Source: Streptococcus suis
GTDB taxonomy: Bacteria; Bacillota; Bacilli; Lactobacillales; Streptococcaceae
Length of the DNA: 40,181 nt
Direction of reading: 5' to 3'
Assembly: GCF_016743335.1 (NCBI RefSeq)
Contig: NZ_WCJE01000020.1
Location: 1 to 40,181 of the forward strand
In this document: piece after piece, positions 26,960 to 35,257 of the stretch
Numbering within the stretch: the first letter of the stretch is position 1
Layout: every line of letters begins with the position of its first letter
The notes under the pieces: model-generated
What the model saw: only the letters and a program-made list of their open reading frames with translations
Told to the model about the DNA's origin: nothing
Database searches by the model: none
Translations under genes and position numbers: made by a program

Positions 26960-27430
26960 ATGTCATCAATTATTGAATTGGTCACAGCAGCAATTACCCC
27001 CGCTATTCAAACTCCTTACGAGTTGGTGGATGTGGAATATGGTAAAATGGGCGGTGACTATGTCCTATCGATTTTTGTCGATAAGGAGGGTGGAATTTCC
27101 CTTCAAGATACGGCAGATTTATCCGAAAAGATCAGTCCGATTTTGGACACTATCAAGCCAGACCCATTTCCAGACCAATACATGCTGGAGGTAACAAGTC
27201 CAGGTTTGGAGCGTCCTTTAAAAACGGCAGATGCTGTTGAGAAGGCGGTTGGAAAGTACATCCATGTCAAGCTCTATCAGGCAATTGATAAAATCAAGGT
27301 TTTTGAAGGAACGTTGCTCTCCTTTGATGGAACAGACCTGATTATGGAGTATATGGATAAAACTCGTAAGAAGGAAGTGACTATTCCTTACCAGACGGTG
27401 GCTAAGGCCCGTTTGGCTGTTAAGTTATAA
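26960..27430 (+). CDS. rimP: Ribosome maturation factor RimP
   Basis: 156-residue protein required for 30S subunit maturation. [25 protein letters not shown] and [11 protein letters not shown] are RimP signatures. Start at 26960 (MSSIIELV) behind AGGAGG; a GTG two codons earlier is in frame but too close to the site. First gene of the rimP–nusA–rnpM–ylxQ–infB–rbfA set. Confidence 0.94.
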   Translation: MSSIIELVTAAITPAIQTPYELVDVEYGKMGGDYVLSIFVDKEGGISLQDTADLSEKISPILDTIKPDPFPDQYMLEVTSPGLERPLKTADAVEKAVGKYIHVKLYQAIDKIKVFEGTLLSFDGTDLIMEYMDKTRKKEVTIPYQTVAKARLAVKL

Positions 27431-27503
27431 TGCTCTTTCATGAGTATTTTATAAAGATATTAGACTTTAAGAAAGGACCTTTTGAGCGCAAAAGGAAAAC
27501 AAC

Positions 27504-28658
27504 ATGAGTAAAGAAATGCTAGAAGCCTTCCGTATTTTAGAGGAAGACATGGGTATTAACAAAGCGGATATCATTGATGCAGTTACAGAGTCGCTTCGTT
27601 CAGCTTATAAACGCCGTTATGGTCAATCAGAATCAGCAGTGATCGAATTTGACGAGAAAAAAGGCGATTTCCATGTATTTACTGTTCGTGAAGTAGTAGA
27701 TGAAGTATTTGATAGCCGACTAGAAATTAGTCTAAAAGATGCCTTGGCTATTTCATCAGCTTATGAAATGGGTGACAAAATTAAATTCCCAGAAGATCCA
27801 GCGGAATTTGGTCGTGTAGCAGCCCAATCAGCTAAGCAGACCATCATGGAAAAAATGCGCAAACAAAAGCGTGCCATTACCTTCAATACCTACAAGCAAC
27901 ATGAAAATGAGATTATGTCAGGTACGGTAGAGCGTTTTGATAATCGCTTTATCTATGTCAACCTTGGTACGATTGAAGCACAATTGTCAAAACAAGACCA
28001 AATTCCTGGTGAGGTTTTCCAATCTCATGATCGTATTGAAGTCTATGTCTACAAGGTAGAAGACAATGGTCGTGGTGTTAACGTATTTGTCAGCCGTAGC
28101 CATCCAGAAATGATCAAACGTCTCATGGAACAGGAAATTCCAGAAGTATACGATGGAACAGTTGAAATCATGAGTGTTGCCCGTGAAGCTGGAGACCGTA
28201 CGAAAGTGGCTGTTCGTAGCCACAATCCAAACGTAGATGCCATCGGTACGATCGTTGGTCGTGGTGGTTCAAATATCAAGAAAATCACTAGTAAGTTCCA
28301 CCCAGCTCGTTATGATGCTAAGAATGACCGTATGATTCCTACTGAGGAAAATATTGATGTCATCGAGTGGGTCGCAGATGAAGCGGAATTTATCTACAAT
28401 GCCCTTGCACCTGCTGAAGTTGACCAAGTATTGTTTGACACGGAAGATGGGAAACATGCTACAGTCGTTGTACCAGATGATAAGTTGTCATTGGCAATTG
28501 GTCGTCGTGGTCAAAACGTTCGTTTGGCAGCGCATTTGACAGGATTCCGTATCGACATCAAGTCAGCATCGGAGTATGAAGCAATTGAGGCTGCTCAATA
28601 TGCGGCAGAAGAGCTTGTAGAAGAAGTCGCGGAAGAATTTACAGAAAAACAAGAATAG
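27504..28658 (+). CDS. nusA: Transcription termination/antitermination protein NusA
   Basis: 384-residue RNA polymerase-binding factor: N-terminal domain (about 1–125), S1 domain (about 130–200, beginning ENEIMSGTVERFDNRFIYV), then KH domains with GTIVGRGGSNIKKI and LAIGRRGQNVRLAAHLTG. It ends with an acidic tail. The short length without AR repeats is typical for Gram-positive bacteria. Confidence 0.95.
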   Translation: MSKEMLEAFRILEEDMGINKADIIDAVTESLRSAYKRRYGQSESAVIEFDEKKGDFHVFTVREVVDEVFDSRLEISLKDALAISSAYEMGDKIKFPEDPAEFGRVAAQSAKQTIMEKMRKQKRAITFNTYKQHENEIMSGTVERFDNRFIYVNLGTIEAQLSKQDQIPGEVFQSHDRIEVYVYKVEDNGRGVNVFVSRSHPEMIKRLMEQEIPEVYDGTVEIMSVAREAGDRTKVAVRSHNPNVDAIGTIVGRGGSNIKKITSKFHPARYDAKNDRMIPTEENIDVIEWVADEAEFIYNALAPAEVDQVLFDTEDGKHATVVVPDDKLSLAIGRRGQNVRLAAHLTGFRIDIKSASEYEAIEAAQYAAEELVEEVAEEFTEKQE

Positions 28659-28674
28659 AACAAAAGGAGCAACC

Positions 28675-28971
28675 ATGGCAAAAGCTAGAAAAATACCCTT
28701 GCGCAAGTCTGTGGTGTCCGGTGAAATCATCGACAAACGGGATTTGCTCCGTATTGTAAAAAATAAAGAAGGTCGAGTATTTATCGATCCAACAGGCAAG
28801 GCAAATGGTCGTGGAGCTTACATCAAGCTTGACAATGATGAGGCAAGCCAAGCTAAGAAACGTCGTGTCTTCGATCGTTCCTTTAGTATGGAAGTGGCCG
28901 AAGAATTTTACGATGAATTAATTGCCTATGTTGATCATAAGATCAAGAGGAGAGAACTTGGACTGGAATAA
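28675..28971 (+). CDS. rnpM: YlxR family RNA-binding protein (RnpM)
   Basis: 98-residue DUF448 protein recognised by IPLRKSVVSGEIIDKRDLLRIVKNK, GRVFIDPTGKANGRGAYI and KKRRVFDRSF. YlxR has been reported in firmicutes to bind and modulate RNase P (RnpM). It sits between nusA and ylxQ with a GAGC-type RBS and overlaps the ylxQ start by 14 bases. Confidence 0.9.
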   Translation: MAKARKIPLRKSVVSGEIIDKRDLLRIVKNKEGRVFIDPTGKANGRGAYIKLDNDEASQAKKRRVFDRSFSMEVAEEFYDELIAYVDHKIKRRELGLE

Positions 28972-29266
28972 GAAACAGAAAATCTTAAATTTATTAGGTT
29001 TAGCCCAGCGAGCTGGTCGCCTGGTTTCGGGTGAGGACCTGGTTGTTGAAGCTATTCAAAAAGGGCAGGCAAAGTTGGTGTTTTTAGCCGAAGATGCTGC
29101 TGGAAATTTAAGTAAAAAAGTAACAGATAAAAGTCATACCTATCAAGTAGAAGTTGTAACAGTGTTTTCAACACTGGAATTGAGTGCAGCTGTCGGCAAG
29201 GCTAGAAAAGTTCTTGCAGTGACAGACGCTGGATTTACAAAGAAGATGAGGTCTATTATGGAATAG
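28958..29266 (+). CDS. ylxQ: L7Ae-like ribosomal/RNA-binding protein YlxQ
   Basis: About 102 residues of the L7Ae/L30e family, a putative K-turn RNA binder, with [20 protein letters not shown] near the N-terminus and [16 protein letters not shown] near the C-terminus. I start it at TTG 28958, preceded by AGGAGAG inside the rnpM 3' end; an upstream frame extension would lie within rnpM without similarity. Confidence 0.88.
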   Translation: MDWNKKQKILNLLGLAQRAGRLVSGEDLVVEAIQKGQAKLVFLAEDAAGNLSKKVTDKSHTYQVEVVTVFSTLELSAAVGKARKVLAVTDAGFTKKMRSIME

Positions 29267-29283
29267 AACAGGAGGACAAGGCA

Positions 29284-32076
29284 TTGTCTAAGAAGAGATT
29301 GAATGAAATAGCCCGTGAATTAGGCGTAAGCAGTAAGGAAGTTGTTGCTAAGGCTCAAGAATTGGGTTTTGAAGTCAAAAGTCATGCTTCAAGCGTAGAT
29401 GAAGCAAGTGCTAAACGCCTTGCAGAAAGCTTTGGGGGACAAAAATCAGAGGCAACTAAAGTTGCGGCAAAAGTTAGCCAGCCTGAAAAGGTTGATGAAA
29501 CTCCAAAAGTGGAAAAAGCTAAGGAAACACAGCCAGTAGTAAAAGAAGAAGTTGCGGCAAGTGCGGTACAATCAGCTCCACATCGCCCTCAGAGCCGTAA
29601 CTTTAAGGCAGAACGTGAAGCACGGGCCAAAGAGCAGGCTGCTAAGCGAGCTCAGAATCAAGGAAAAGGTGGTCAAGCTAAATCTGGTCAGGACCGTCGT
29701 GACAACCGTCAACAAGGTCAGGGACGTTCAAACAATGAGCGAAATGATCGCCGCGATAATAGACGTGAACAGGGTTCAGATAAACGAAAGGACAATCGTT
29801 TTGGGGACCGTCGCGATAATCGTGATAACCGTTCAGGTCAGTCAGCTCGCTTTGAACAAAGAGCGGCTGCAAAACCAGCAGGACCTAAAATTGACTTCAA
29901 AGCGCGTGCTGCTGCTTTGAAAGCAGAACAAAATGCGGAGTATGCTCGTACCAGTGAAGAACGTTTTCGTCAGGCTCAGGAAGCTAAAAAGCAACCTAAG
30001 AAGCCAAAAGAAATTAAGTTTGAAGAACCGGTTGTGGAAAGCAAACCATTTGTGAAGCCTGCACCTGTTGCATCGGTACCAGAGCAAGTTGCAGAAACTA
30101 CTGTAGATACCCGTCGTAAGAAACAAGCTCGACCAGATAAAAAACGTGACTTTAATGGTGACGAAGAAGATGGTCCACGGAAACAACAAAGAAATCGAAA
30201 TAGTCAAAATCAAGTGAGAAATCAAAGAACAAGTAACTGGAATAACAACAAGAAAAATAAAAAAGGCAAGGCTAACCAACCTGCCAAACCTGTCACAGAA
30301 CGCAAGTTCCACGAATTGCCAACTGAATTTGAATATACTGCTGGCATGACTGTCGCAGAAATTGCAAAACGAATCAAACGTGAACCTGCTGAAATTGTGA
30401 AAAAACTCTTCCTTATGGGAGTTATGGCGACTCAAAACCAATCTTTGGATGGAGATACTATCGAACTCCTCATGGTTGATTATGGTATTGAAGCGAAAGA
30501 AAAGGTAGAGGTCGATAACGCAGATATTGAGCGTTTCTTCGTAGAAGAGGGCTACCTCAATGAAGAAGAGATGACAGAACGCCCACCTGTTGTGACTATC
30601 ATGGGACACGTTGACCATGGTAAAACAACCTTGTTGGATACCCTACGTAATTCTCGTGTTGCTACTGGGGAAGCTGGAGGTATCACACAGCATATCGGTG
30701 CCTACCAAATTGAGGAAGCTGGTAAGAAAATTACTTTCTTGGATACTCCAGGACACGCGGCCTTTACTTCTATGCGTGCACGTGGTGCATCTGTTACCGA
30801 CTTGACCATCCTAGTCGTTGCAGCAGATGATGGTGTCATGCCACAAACGATTGAGGCTATCAACCACTCAAAAGCAGCTAATGTACCAATCATTGTAGCT
30901 ATCAACAAGATTGACAAGCCAGGTGCAAACCCAGAGCGTGTCATCGGTGAATTGGCTGAGCACGGTGTTATCTCAACCGCTTGGGGTGGAGAATCTGAAT
31001 TTGTAGAAATCTCCGCTAAGTTTAACCAAAACATTGATGAATTGTTGGAAACTGTTCTTTTGGTTGCTGAAATCCAAGAACTGAAGGCAGACCCAACTGT
31101 TCGTGCGATTGGTACAGTTATCGAAGCGCATTTGGATAAAGGGAAAGGTGCGGTTGCAACCCTCCTCGTTCAACAAGGGACACTTAATGTTCAAGACCCA
31201 ATCGTTGTCGGAAATACCTTCGGACGTGTTCGTGCCATGACAAACGACCTTGGTCGTCGTGTTAAAACTGCTGGTCCATCTACACCGGTTTCGATTACTG
31301 GTTTGAACGAAACACCAATGGCTGGTGACCATTTCGCGGTTTATGAAGATGAAAAATCTGCGCGTGCAGCAGGTGAAGAACGTGCTAAACGTGCTCTTCT
31401 TAAACAGCGTCAAGCAACGCAACGAGTTAGTCTTGAAAACCTCTTTGATACCCTTAAAGCAGGTGAGGTTAAGTCAGTTAATGTGATTATCAAGGCCGAC
31501 GTACAAGGTTCTGTTGAAGCTCTTGCATCATCGCTTCAAAAGATTGAAGTAGAGGGAGTACGTGTCAATATCGTCCACTCCGCAGTTGGTGCTATCAATG
31601 AATCAGATATTACTCTTGCGGAAGCTTCAAATGCTCTTGTGATTGGTTTCAATGTTCGTCCAACAGCTGAAGCGCGTAGCCAAGCTGAAGCAGATGATGT
31701 TGAAGTACGTCTTCACAGCATCATTTACAAGGTTATCGAAGAGATGGAAGATGCCATGAAAGGTATGCTTGATCCAGAATATGAAGAAAAAATCATTGGT
31801 GAGGCAATCATTCGTGAAACCTTCAAGGTATCCAAAGTTGGGACGATCGGTGGATTTATGGTCGTACGTGGTAAGGTTACCCGTGATTCAAGTGTTCGAG
31901 TTATCCGTGATGGTGTTGTAGTATTTGATGGTAAACTAGCTAGTTTGAAACGCTATAAAGATGACGTGAAAGAAGTTGGTAATGCCCAAGAGGGTGGTTT
32001 GATGATTGAGAACTACAATGACTTGAAAGTTGATGATGCCATTGAAGCTTACATCATGGAAGAAATCAAAAAATAA
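29284..32076 (+). CDS. infB: Translation initiation factor IF-2
   Basis: 930-residue GTPase that places initiator tRNA on the 30S subunit and promotes subunit joining. The N-terminal 330 residues are Lys/Arg/Gln/Asn-rich and repetitive (RRDNR-type repeats), as expected for the variable IF-2 N-domain. The G domain has GHVDHGKTT (about 441–449), DTPGHAAF and NKIDKP, followed by IF-2 domains II–IV. Start is TTG at 29284 behind AGGAGG. Domains are complete. Confidence 0.96.
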   Translation: MSKKRLNEIARELGVSSKEVVAKAQELGFEVKSHASSVDEASAKRLAESFGGQKSEATKVAAKVSQPEKVDETPKVEKAKETQPVVKEEVAASAVQSAPHRPQSRNFKAEREARAKEQAAKRAQNQGKGGQAKSGQDRRDNRQQGQGRSNNERNDRRDNRREQGSDKRKDNRFGDRRDNRDNRSGQSARFEQRAAAKPAGPKIDFKARAAALKAEQNAEYARTSEERFRQAQEAKKQPKKPKEIKFEEPVVESKPFVKPAPVASVPEQVAETTVDTRRKKQARPDKKRDFNGDEEDGPRKQQRNRNSQNQVRNQRTSNWNNNKKNKKGKANQPAKPVTERKFHELPTEFEYTAGMTVAEIAKRIKREPAEIVKKLFLMGVMATQNQSLDGDTIELLMVDYGIEAKEKVEVDNADIERFFVEEGYLNEEEMTERPPVVTIMGHVDHGKTTLLDTLRNSRVATGEAGGITQHIGAYQIEEAGKKITFLDTPGHAAFTSMRARGASVTDLTILVVAADDGVMPQTIEAINHSKAANVPIIVAINKIDKPGANPERVIGELAEHGVISTAWGGESEFVEISAKFNQNIDELLETVLLVAEIQELKADPTVRAIGTVIEAHLDKGKGAVATLLVQQGTLNVQDPIVVGNTFGRVRAMTNDLGRRVKTAGPSTPVSITGLNETPMAGDHFAVYEDEKSARAAGEERAKRALLKQRQATQRVSLENLFDTLKAGEVKSVNVIIKADVQGSVEALASSLQKIEVEGVRVNIVHSAVGAINESDITLAEASNALVIGFNVRPTAEARSQAEADDVEVRLHSIIYKVIEEMEDAMKGMLDPEYEEKIIGEAIIRETFKVSKVGTIGGFMVVRGKVTRDSSVRVIRDGVVVFDGKLASLKRYKDDVKEVGNAQEGGLMIENYNDLKVDDAIEAYIMEEIKK

Positions 32077-32231
32077 TATTTTCTCACTGTCAAAATCATA
32101 GACAAGTGATTTTGTCGAGGAAGTGATAATTTAATAGACTTTAGTAGATTTTAAAGCAATAGTTTTTAATCTACTTGGATTATTCAAGCTGGGGAAACTC
32201 AGCTTTTCTATCATCTAAGAAAGGAAAGAAT
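32077..32231 (+). other. infB–rbfA spacer with hairpins
   Basis: The 155-base spacer has CAAAATCA/TGATTTTG (about 32092–32115), AGTAGATT/AATCTACT (about 32144–32176) and AAGCTG/CAGCTT (about 32187–32206, followed by several T). The last could act as a weak attenuator before rbfA. No gene is seen in it. Confidence 0.45.
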
Positions 32232-32585
32232 ATGGCGAATCATTTTCGTACAGACCGTGTCGGGATGGAAATCAAGCGCGAAGTCAATGAGATTTTGCAA
32301 AAGAAAGTTCGTGATCCACGTGTGCAGGGAGTGACCATTACAGATGTTCAGATGGTCGGCGATTTGTCAATGGCCAAGGTTTACTACACAATCATGAGTA
32401 ATTTGGCATCCGATAATCAAAAAGCACAAACGGGTCTTGAAAAAGCGACGGGGACCATTAAGAGAGAACTTGGTCGTAAGTTAACTCTTTATAAAATTCC
32501 GGATTTGGTCTTTGAAAAAGACCAATCAATTGAGTACGGCAATAAAATTGACCAAATGTTGCGTGCTCTTGATCAGAAAGATTAA
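32232..32585 (+). CDS. rbfA: 30S ribosome-binding factor RbfA
   Basis: 117-residue KH-fold factor for late 30S maturation and cold adaptation. Starts at [18 protein letters not shown] behind [28 protein letters not shown] and VYYTIMS are family signatures. Upstream in-frame codons from 32175 have no RbfA similarity. It closes the nusA–infB operon and is followed by a terminator. Confidence 0.94.
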   Translation: MANHFRTDRVGMEIKREVNEILQKKVRDPRVQGVTITDVQMVGDLSMAKVYYTIMSNLASDNQKAQTGLEKATGTIKRELGRKLTLYKIPDLVFEKDQSIEYGNKIDQMLRALDQKD

Positions 32586-32590
32586 CAACA

Positions 32591-32618
32591 AAAGTCGGAT
32601 GGAAACATTCGGCTTTTT
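32591..32618 (+). terminator. Terminator of rbfA
   Basis: AAAGTCGGATG pairs with CATTCGGCTTT (two G·T pairs) around a GAAA loop, and T residues follow. Confidence 0.82.
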
Positions 32619-32651
32619 CTGGATTGGATGCTTTGTCCAAATATGGTGGCG

Positions 32652-32680
32652 TTTACAAGCCCTCGGAAAGATGTTATACT
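32652..32680 (+). promoter_or_regulatory. Promoter of the lipoprotein gene at 32711
   Basis: TTTACA (32652–32657), spacer of 17 bp, TATACT (32675–32680). The start codon is 31 bases further on. Confidence 0.75.
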
Positions 32681-32710
32681 AAGACCAAAGATAGAGCACA
32701 GGAGGAAGTT

Positions 32711-33382
32711 ATGAAAACATTTATTAGTAAACTGATGTTAGTGTCCACGGTTGTACTATTAGCTGCTTGTCAGTCTAATCAGGTAAAAGGTGGTGAGAGT
32801 TCTAGTTCTAGTGCTTCAAGCCAAGTTTCAGATGGTTCTAGTTTGCAGCAAGTGTCAACAATAGCATCTAGCTCCGAGACGCAAGCATCCTCAGTGACTA
32901 CTCCTAAGCTAAGTGAAGTATACCAATCAGTTATTGATCGTTATCAAGCGAATATGGGGCAGCCTGCTGAGGCAATTAACCAGGATGAGGTCAGTAGTTA
33001 TCTGAGCTTATTAACTAGCCAGGGGCAAGAATACAGTGGCATATTTTATAGTTTGTATGATGTCAACCATGATGGTACAGAGGAGCTGCTTCTAGCTTTG
33101 GACAAATCGGGAGAATATGTCTTAATTGACCTCTATACTCAGCTTACCGATGAGAGTCTACGTTTGGTGGATAATTTCCGCAATCTTGGATTTGAAATTG
33201 GACCGGACGCCCTACTTCGTCCTTTACAGGATGGAACATACTTATTTGAAGGAGCTGGTGTTTTTCGCATTTATCAATACAATGCGATGATTCCAGGTTT
33301 AAAACGGATTTCTGAATCAGATACCAATCCTGAAACTTCTCCCTTGCTTGAGTTGAAAAGCTTGCATTGGGTTAAGCTATAG
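32711..33382 (+). CDS. Lipoprotein of unknown function
   Basis: 223 residues. Signal peptide with lipobox LAAC (cysteine 20), then a Ser/Gln-rich linker (about 25–65) and a globular domain (about 70–223). The segment YDVNHDGTEELLLAL (about 115–130) looks like an FG-GAP/EF-hand-type calcium-binding repeat seen in many streptococcal surface lipoproteins. RBS AGGAGG. Monocistronic between its own promoter and terminator. I do not recognise a specific function. Confidence 0.85.
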   Translation: MKTFISKLMLVSTVVLLAACQSNQVKGGESSSSSASSQVSDGSSLQQVSTIASSSETQASSVTTPKLSEVYQSVIDRYQANMGQPAEAINQDEVSSYLSLLTSQGQEYSGIFYSLYDVNHDGTEELLLALDKSGEYVLIDLYTQLTDESLRLVDNFRNLGFEIGPDALLRPLQDGTYLFEGAGVFRIYQYNAMIPGLKRISESDTNPETSPLLELKSLHWVKL

Positions 33383-33403
33383 ATTTTATCAATGATTATT
33401 CCT

Positions 33404-33425
33404 AGGCTGGGTTTCCCGGCCTTTT
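33404..33425 (+). terminator. Terminator of the lipoprotein gene
   Basis: GGCTGGG pairs with CCCGGCC (one T·G pair) around a TTT loop, then four T. A group II intron-like segment begins about 40 bases downstream; class C introns typically target just after such terminators. Confidence 0.82.
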
Positions 33426-33465
33426 GTAGTTCTTAAGCACTTTGAGTACATCGGTATGTCGTAAA

Positions 33466-33552
33466 TCGGAGGAGCAAGTCCTCTGTGGGCACCCACAGCC
33501 CATGAACCCAATAGCGACTCCCAAGTCTGACTATCGTGAGGTCGAGACCTAA
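33466..33552 (+). mobile_element. Possible 5' (domain I) fragment of a group II intron
   Basis: This segment is compactly structured and has the look of bacterial group II intron domain I: ggagga/tcctct, gtggg/cccac, then catgaaccc and the phrase gtgaggtcgagacct. A GTATG near 33476 could be the GUGYG-type 5' end. It is cut off at the IS630 left end. The match is from memory of such introns, so I hold it with moderate confidence only. Confidence 0.45.
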
Positions 33553-33590
33553 TACTTAACAAAAATCAAAAATAGCGATATGATAGTATT

Positions 33591-34097
33591 ATGACAAAAG
33601 AATTTACCCAGACACAAGTTGAAGAATTAAAGCAAGCACTTAAAGATAAAAATAATGCTCCGCATTATAGAAAAATCCAGGCACTCATTCTTTATTCTGA
33701 ATGCCATAATTTAACATCCGTAGCTAAATCAGTAGGTTTTGTCCATCAGACAGTCCGAAACTTATTGAATCGCTATCTAAGTGGTGGCTTAGAAGCCCTC
33801 TTAAAGGAAAATCGTGGTGGTCGCCGCCGTTCGTATATGACGCATGAGGAGGAAGAAGTTTTCCTTAAAGAGCATCTCTCTTCCTCTTTGAATGGAGAAT
33901 TCGTTACTGTTAACACCCTCTTTAAAGCTTATCAAGAGAGAGTTGGGCACAAGACAACTCGAGAAGGTTTCTATGCTCTCCTGAAACGTCATGGTTGGCG
34001 TAAAGTTAGCCCACGTCCCCAATATCCGAAAAAAGCAGACGCCGAAACCATTTTAGCGTCTAAAAATAAAATCTTTATTCGAGGAGAGAACGAGTAA
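33591..34097 (+). CDS. IS630 transposase, N-terminal part (OrfA)
   Basis: 168 residues with helix-turn-helix DNA-binding domains: ALILYSECHNLTSVAKSVGF followed by QTVRNLLNRYLSGGLEAL, then the winged-helix KTTREGFYALLKRHGWRK. It ends at 34097, while the catalytic part continues in the -1 frame. The frames overlap from 34070 to 34097. In IS630-Spn1 type elements two frames are normal and may be joined by frameshifting. Confidence 0.85.
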   Translation: MTKEFTQTQVEELKQALKDKNNAPHYRKIQALILYSECHNLTSVAKSVGFVHQTVRNLLNRYLSGGLEALLKENRGGRRRSYMTHEEEEVFLKEHLSSSLNGEFVTVNTLFKAYQERVGHKTTREGFYALLKRHGWRKVSPRPQYPKKADAETILASKNKIFIRGENE

Positions 34098-34105
34098 GCG
34101 CTTTA

Positions 34106-34699
34106 TTGATGGGGAAGGCTATCAAAAAATCCGCCTTCGCTTTTCGATTTTTAAGCTCAGGAAAAAGTCTGCTATTCCCAGCAGATTTTTTGTATCAAGA
34201 TGAGGCGGGTTTTGGGCGTATCAGTAAACTTGGCTCGTGTTGGTCTCCTAAAGGTTATCGTCCTCACGTAGCAAGTCATCATATTCGTGAGTACCGCTAT
34301 TGTTATGGAGCTGTGGATGCCCATACAGGCGACTCGTTTTTCATCATAGCAGGCGGATGTAATAGTGATTGGATGAATGCATTTCTACGCCAACTATCGG
34401 CAGCTTATCCAGAAGATTATATTGTTTTAGTCATGGATAATGCCATCTGGCATAAATCTCAGACCTTAAATATCCCTAAGAATATTGAATTTACCTTCAT
34501 TCCACCCTACACACCTGAAATGAATCCTATTGAGCAAGTCTGGACTGAGATTCGTAAACTTGGTTTCAAGAATAAAGTATTTAGGACCTTAAATGAGGTA
34601 ATCGATAAACTTCAAGAGGTTATTCAAACCTTAACCGCTTATCAACTCAAATCAATTGTAGATAGAGACTGGACTTCCGCTATTTTTGATTTTAACTGA
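34106..34699 (+). CDS. IS630 transposase, catalytic part (OrfB)
   Basis: About 197 residues of DDE domain: first Asp in LYQDEAGFGR, second in VLVMDNAIWHKS and Glu in NPIEQVWTEIRK, all present. An independent start could be the TTG at 34106 or ATG at 34109, but its frame is open back to 34070 and it is more likely made by -1 frameshifting from OrfA. It ends 3 bases before the element's right edge. Confidence 0.85.
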   Translation: MMGKAIKKSAFAFRFLSSGKSLLFPADFLYQDEAGFGRISKLGSCWSPKGYRPHVASHHIREYRYCYGAVDAHTGDSFFIIAGGCNSDWMNAFLRQLSAAYPEDYIVLVMDNAIWHKSQTLNIPKNIEFTFIPPYTPEMNPIEQVWTEIRKLGFKNKVFRTLNEVIDKLQEVIQTLTAYQLKSIVDRDWTSAIFDFN

Positions 34700-34860
34700 G
34701 TATAAAATCAAAATGAGTATAATTGGAAATTTTTATATCAGATATGTAAATTTAATGATAAACTACCTAAAAATTTTCTAGTTTCAGTACTTTGCAAAAT
34801 GTAATGAATAGTTGTTGGTAGCTATGCCGGAACGGTTTGTGAAATTTGATTCTAATTTAG

Positions 34861-35028
34861 TATAAGGCGTATATAGCGAATAAAGTATCTGGATAGGGTG
34901 ACCGTTATCCATTAGTGGCTCAGAAGTCGGTATTGAAATGTGCCATATCAAAACCAGTCCTCGCTAAACATGGACTGGCTTCTTACTTAGATTATTATCT
35001 AGAACGACATGCGTTAAAAATTAGTTGA
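34861..35028 (+). pseudogene. C-terminal remnant of a group II intron reverse transcriptase/maturase
   Basis: In one frame, after a stop at 34858–34860, the translation reads KAYIANKVSG, a TAG, then GDRYPLVAQKSVL and onward through KPVLAKHGLASYLDYY to a TGA at 35026–35028. The pattern is that of the maturase C-terminus (small residues, aromatic/Arg position, an S-x-x-L-x-x-A-I-S run, then GL-x-S-x-x-D-Y-Y). The rest of the reverse transcriptase is absent. It directly precedes the intron domain V, which is where such genes end. Confidence 0.6.
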
Positions 35029-35094
35029 ACCGCCGTTTACCGAACGGTATGTACGGTGGTGTGAGAGGGGGTGGTGAGTAGCTCTTACTCGATT
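35027..35094 (+). ncRNA. Group II intron 3' end: domains V and VI
   Basis: Domain V is 35029–35060: lower stem ACCGCCGU/ACGGUGGU (8 bp, containing a CGC triad), a 3' bulge, upper stem UACC/GGUA and a four-base loop. It is followed by GUGAGAGG and a domain VI hairpin (GAGUA/UACUC, about 35076–35090) and ends near ACTCGATT. This is the conserved catalytic end of bacterial group II introns. The 3' boundary lies at the shp stop codon. With no full maturase and a truncated body, it is a relic. Confidence 0.85.
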
Positions 35095-35166
35095 TTATCC
35101 TACACCGATGACGATAATTCCTTCTAAAATAACAAAAAGAAGAGTTAATAAATGGTATTTTTTCAT
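35095..35166 (-). CDS. shp: SHP pheromone precursor (short hydrophobic peptide)
   Basis: 23 codons on the minus strand, ATG at the complement of 35164–35166, with GAGG about 9 bases upstream. The peptide begins MKKYHLL, has a hydrophobic middle and ends EGIIVIGVG. This layout is that of Rgg-associated SHP pheromones; the ending closely resembles the S. thermophilus SHP1358 mature form as I recall it (EGIIVIVVG). The predicted active peptide is the C-terminal 8–9 residues, released after export and reimported by Opp. It is divergent from rgg. On the minus strand TATAAT (complement of 35205–35210) is its -10. Confidence 0.9.
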   Translation of the reverse strand: MKKYHLLTLLFVILEGIIVIGVG

Positions 35167-35204
35167 GTGATAATCCTCACTTTTATTTTTCTTTATTGTA
35201 TGCT

Positions 35205-35241
35205 ATTATAGGATCAAACAAAAATTATTCCCATATATGCG
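35205..35241 (-). promoter_or_regulatory. shp promoter with candidate Rgg operator
   Basis: Minus-strand TATAAT (complement of 35205–35210) lies 18 bases from the motif GCATATATGGGAA (complement of 35229–35241), placing the motif at the -35 position. The same 13 bases precede suiA. No consensus -35 is present, as expected for an activator-dependent promoter. The rgg promoter (TG-c-TATTAT, about 35201–35209 on the plus strand) overlaps it. Confidence 0.75.
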
Positions 35242-35257
35242 TGATGGAGGAGGAGAG

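Larger units (their letters stand above)
33553..34702 (+). mobile_element. IS630-family insertion sequence (IS630-Spn1 type)
   Basis: About 1.15 kb. Ends: left TACTTAACAAAAATCAAAAA and right (reverse complement) TACTCAGTTAAAATCAAAAA, both continuing tagcg. TA occurs at both extremities, as for TA-targeting IS630 elements. It carries a transposase in two overlapping frames. It sits inside what looks like a decayed group II intron. Its ends match those of the MITE at 4121–4273. Confidence 0.88.

Noticed and set aside
29842..30618. Long minus-strand open frame opposite infB
   Set aside because: It mirrors the Lys/Asp-rich codons of the IF-2 N-domain; no ribosome binding site and no protein-like motifs.
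33591..34699. IS630 transposase as a simple pseudogene
   Set aside because: All three catalytic residues and the HTH domains are intact and a two-frame layout is usual for this IS type, so I list it as two coding parts.
34703..34860. Possible further gene or intron domain right of the IS630
   Set aside because: A/T-rich with stops in all frames; I see no reliable structure or similarity, so it is left as undefined debris.
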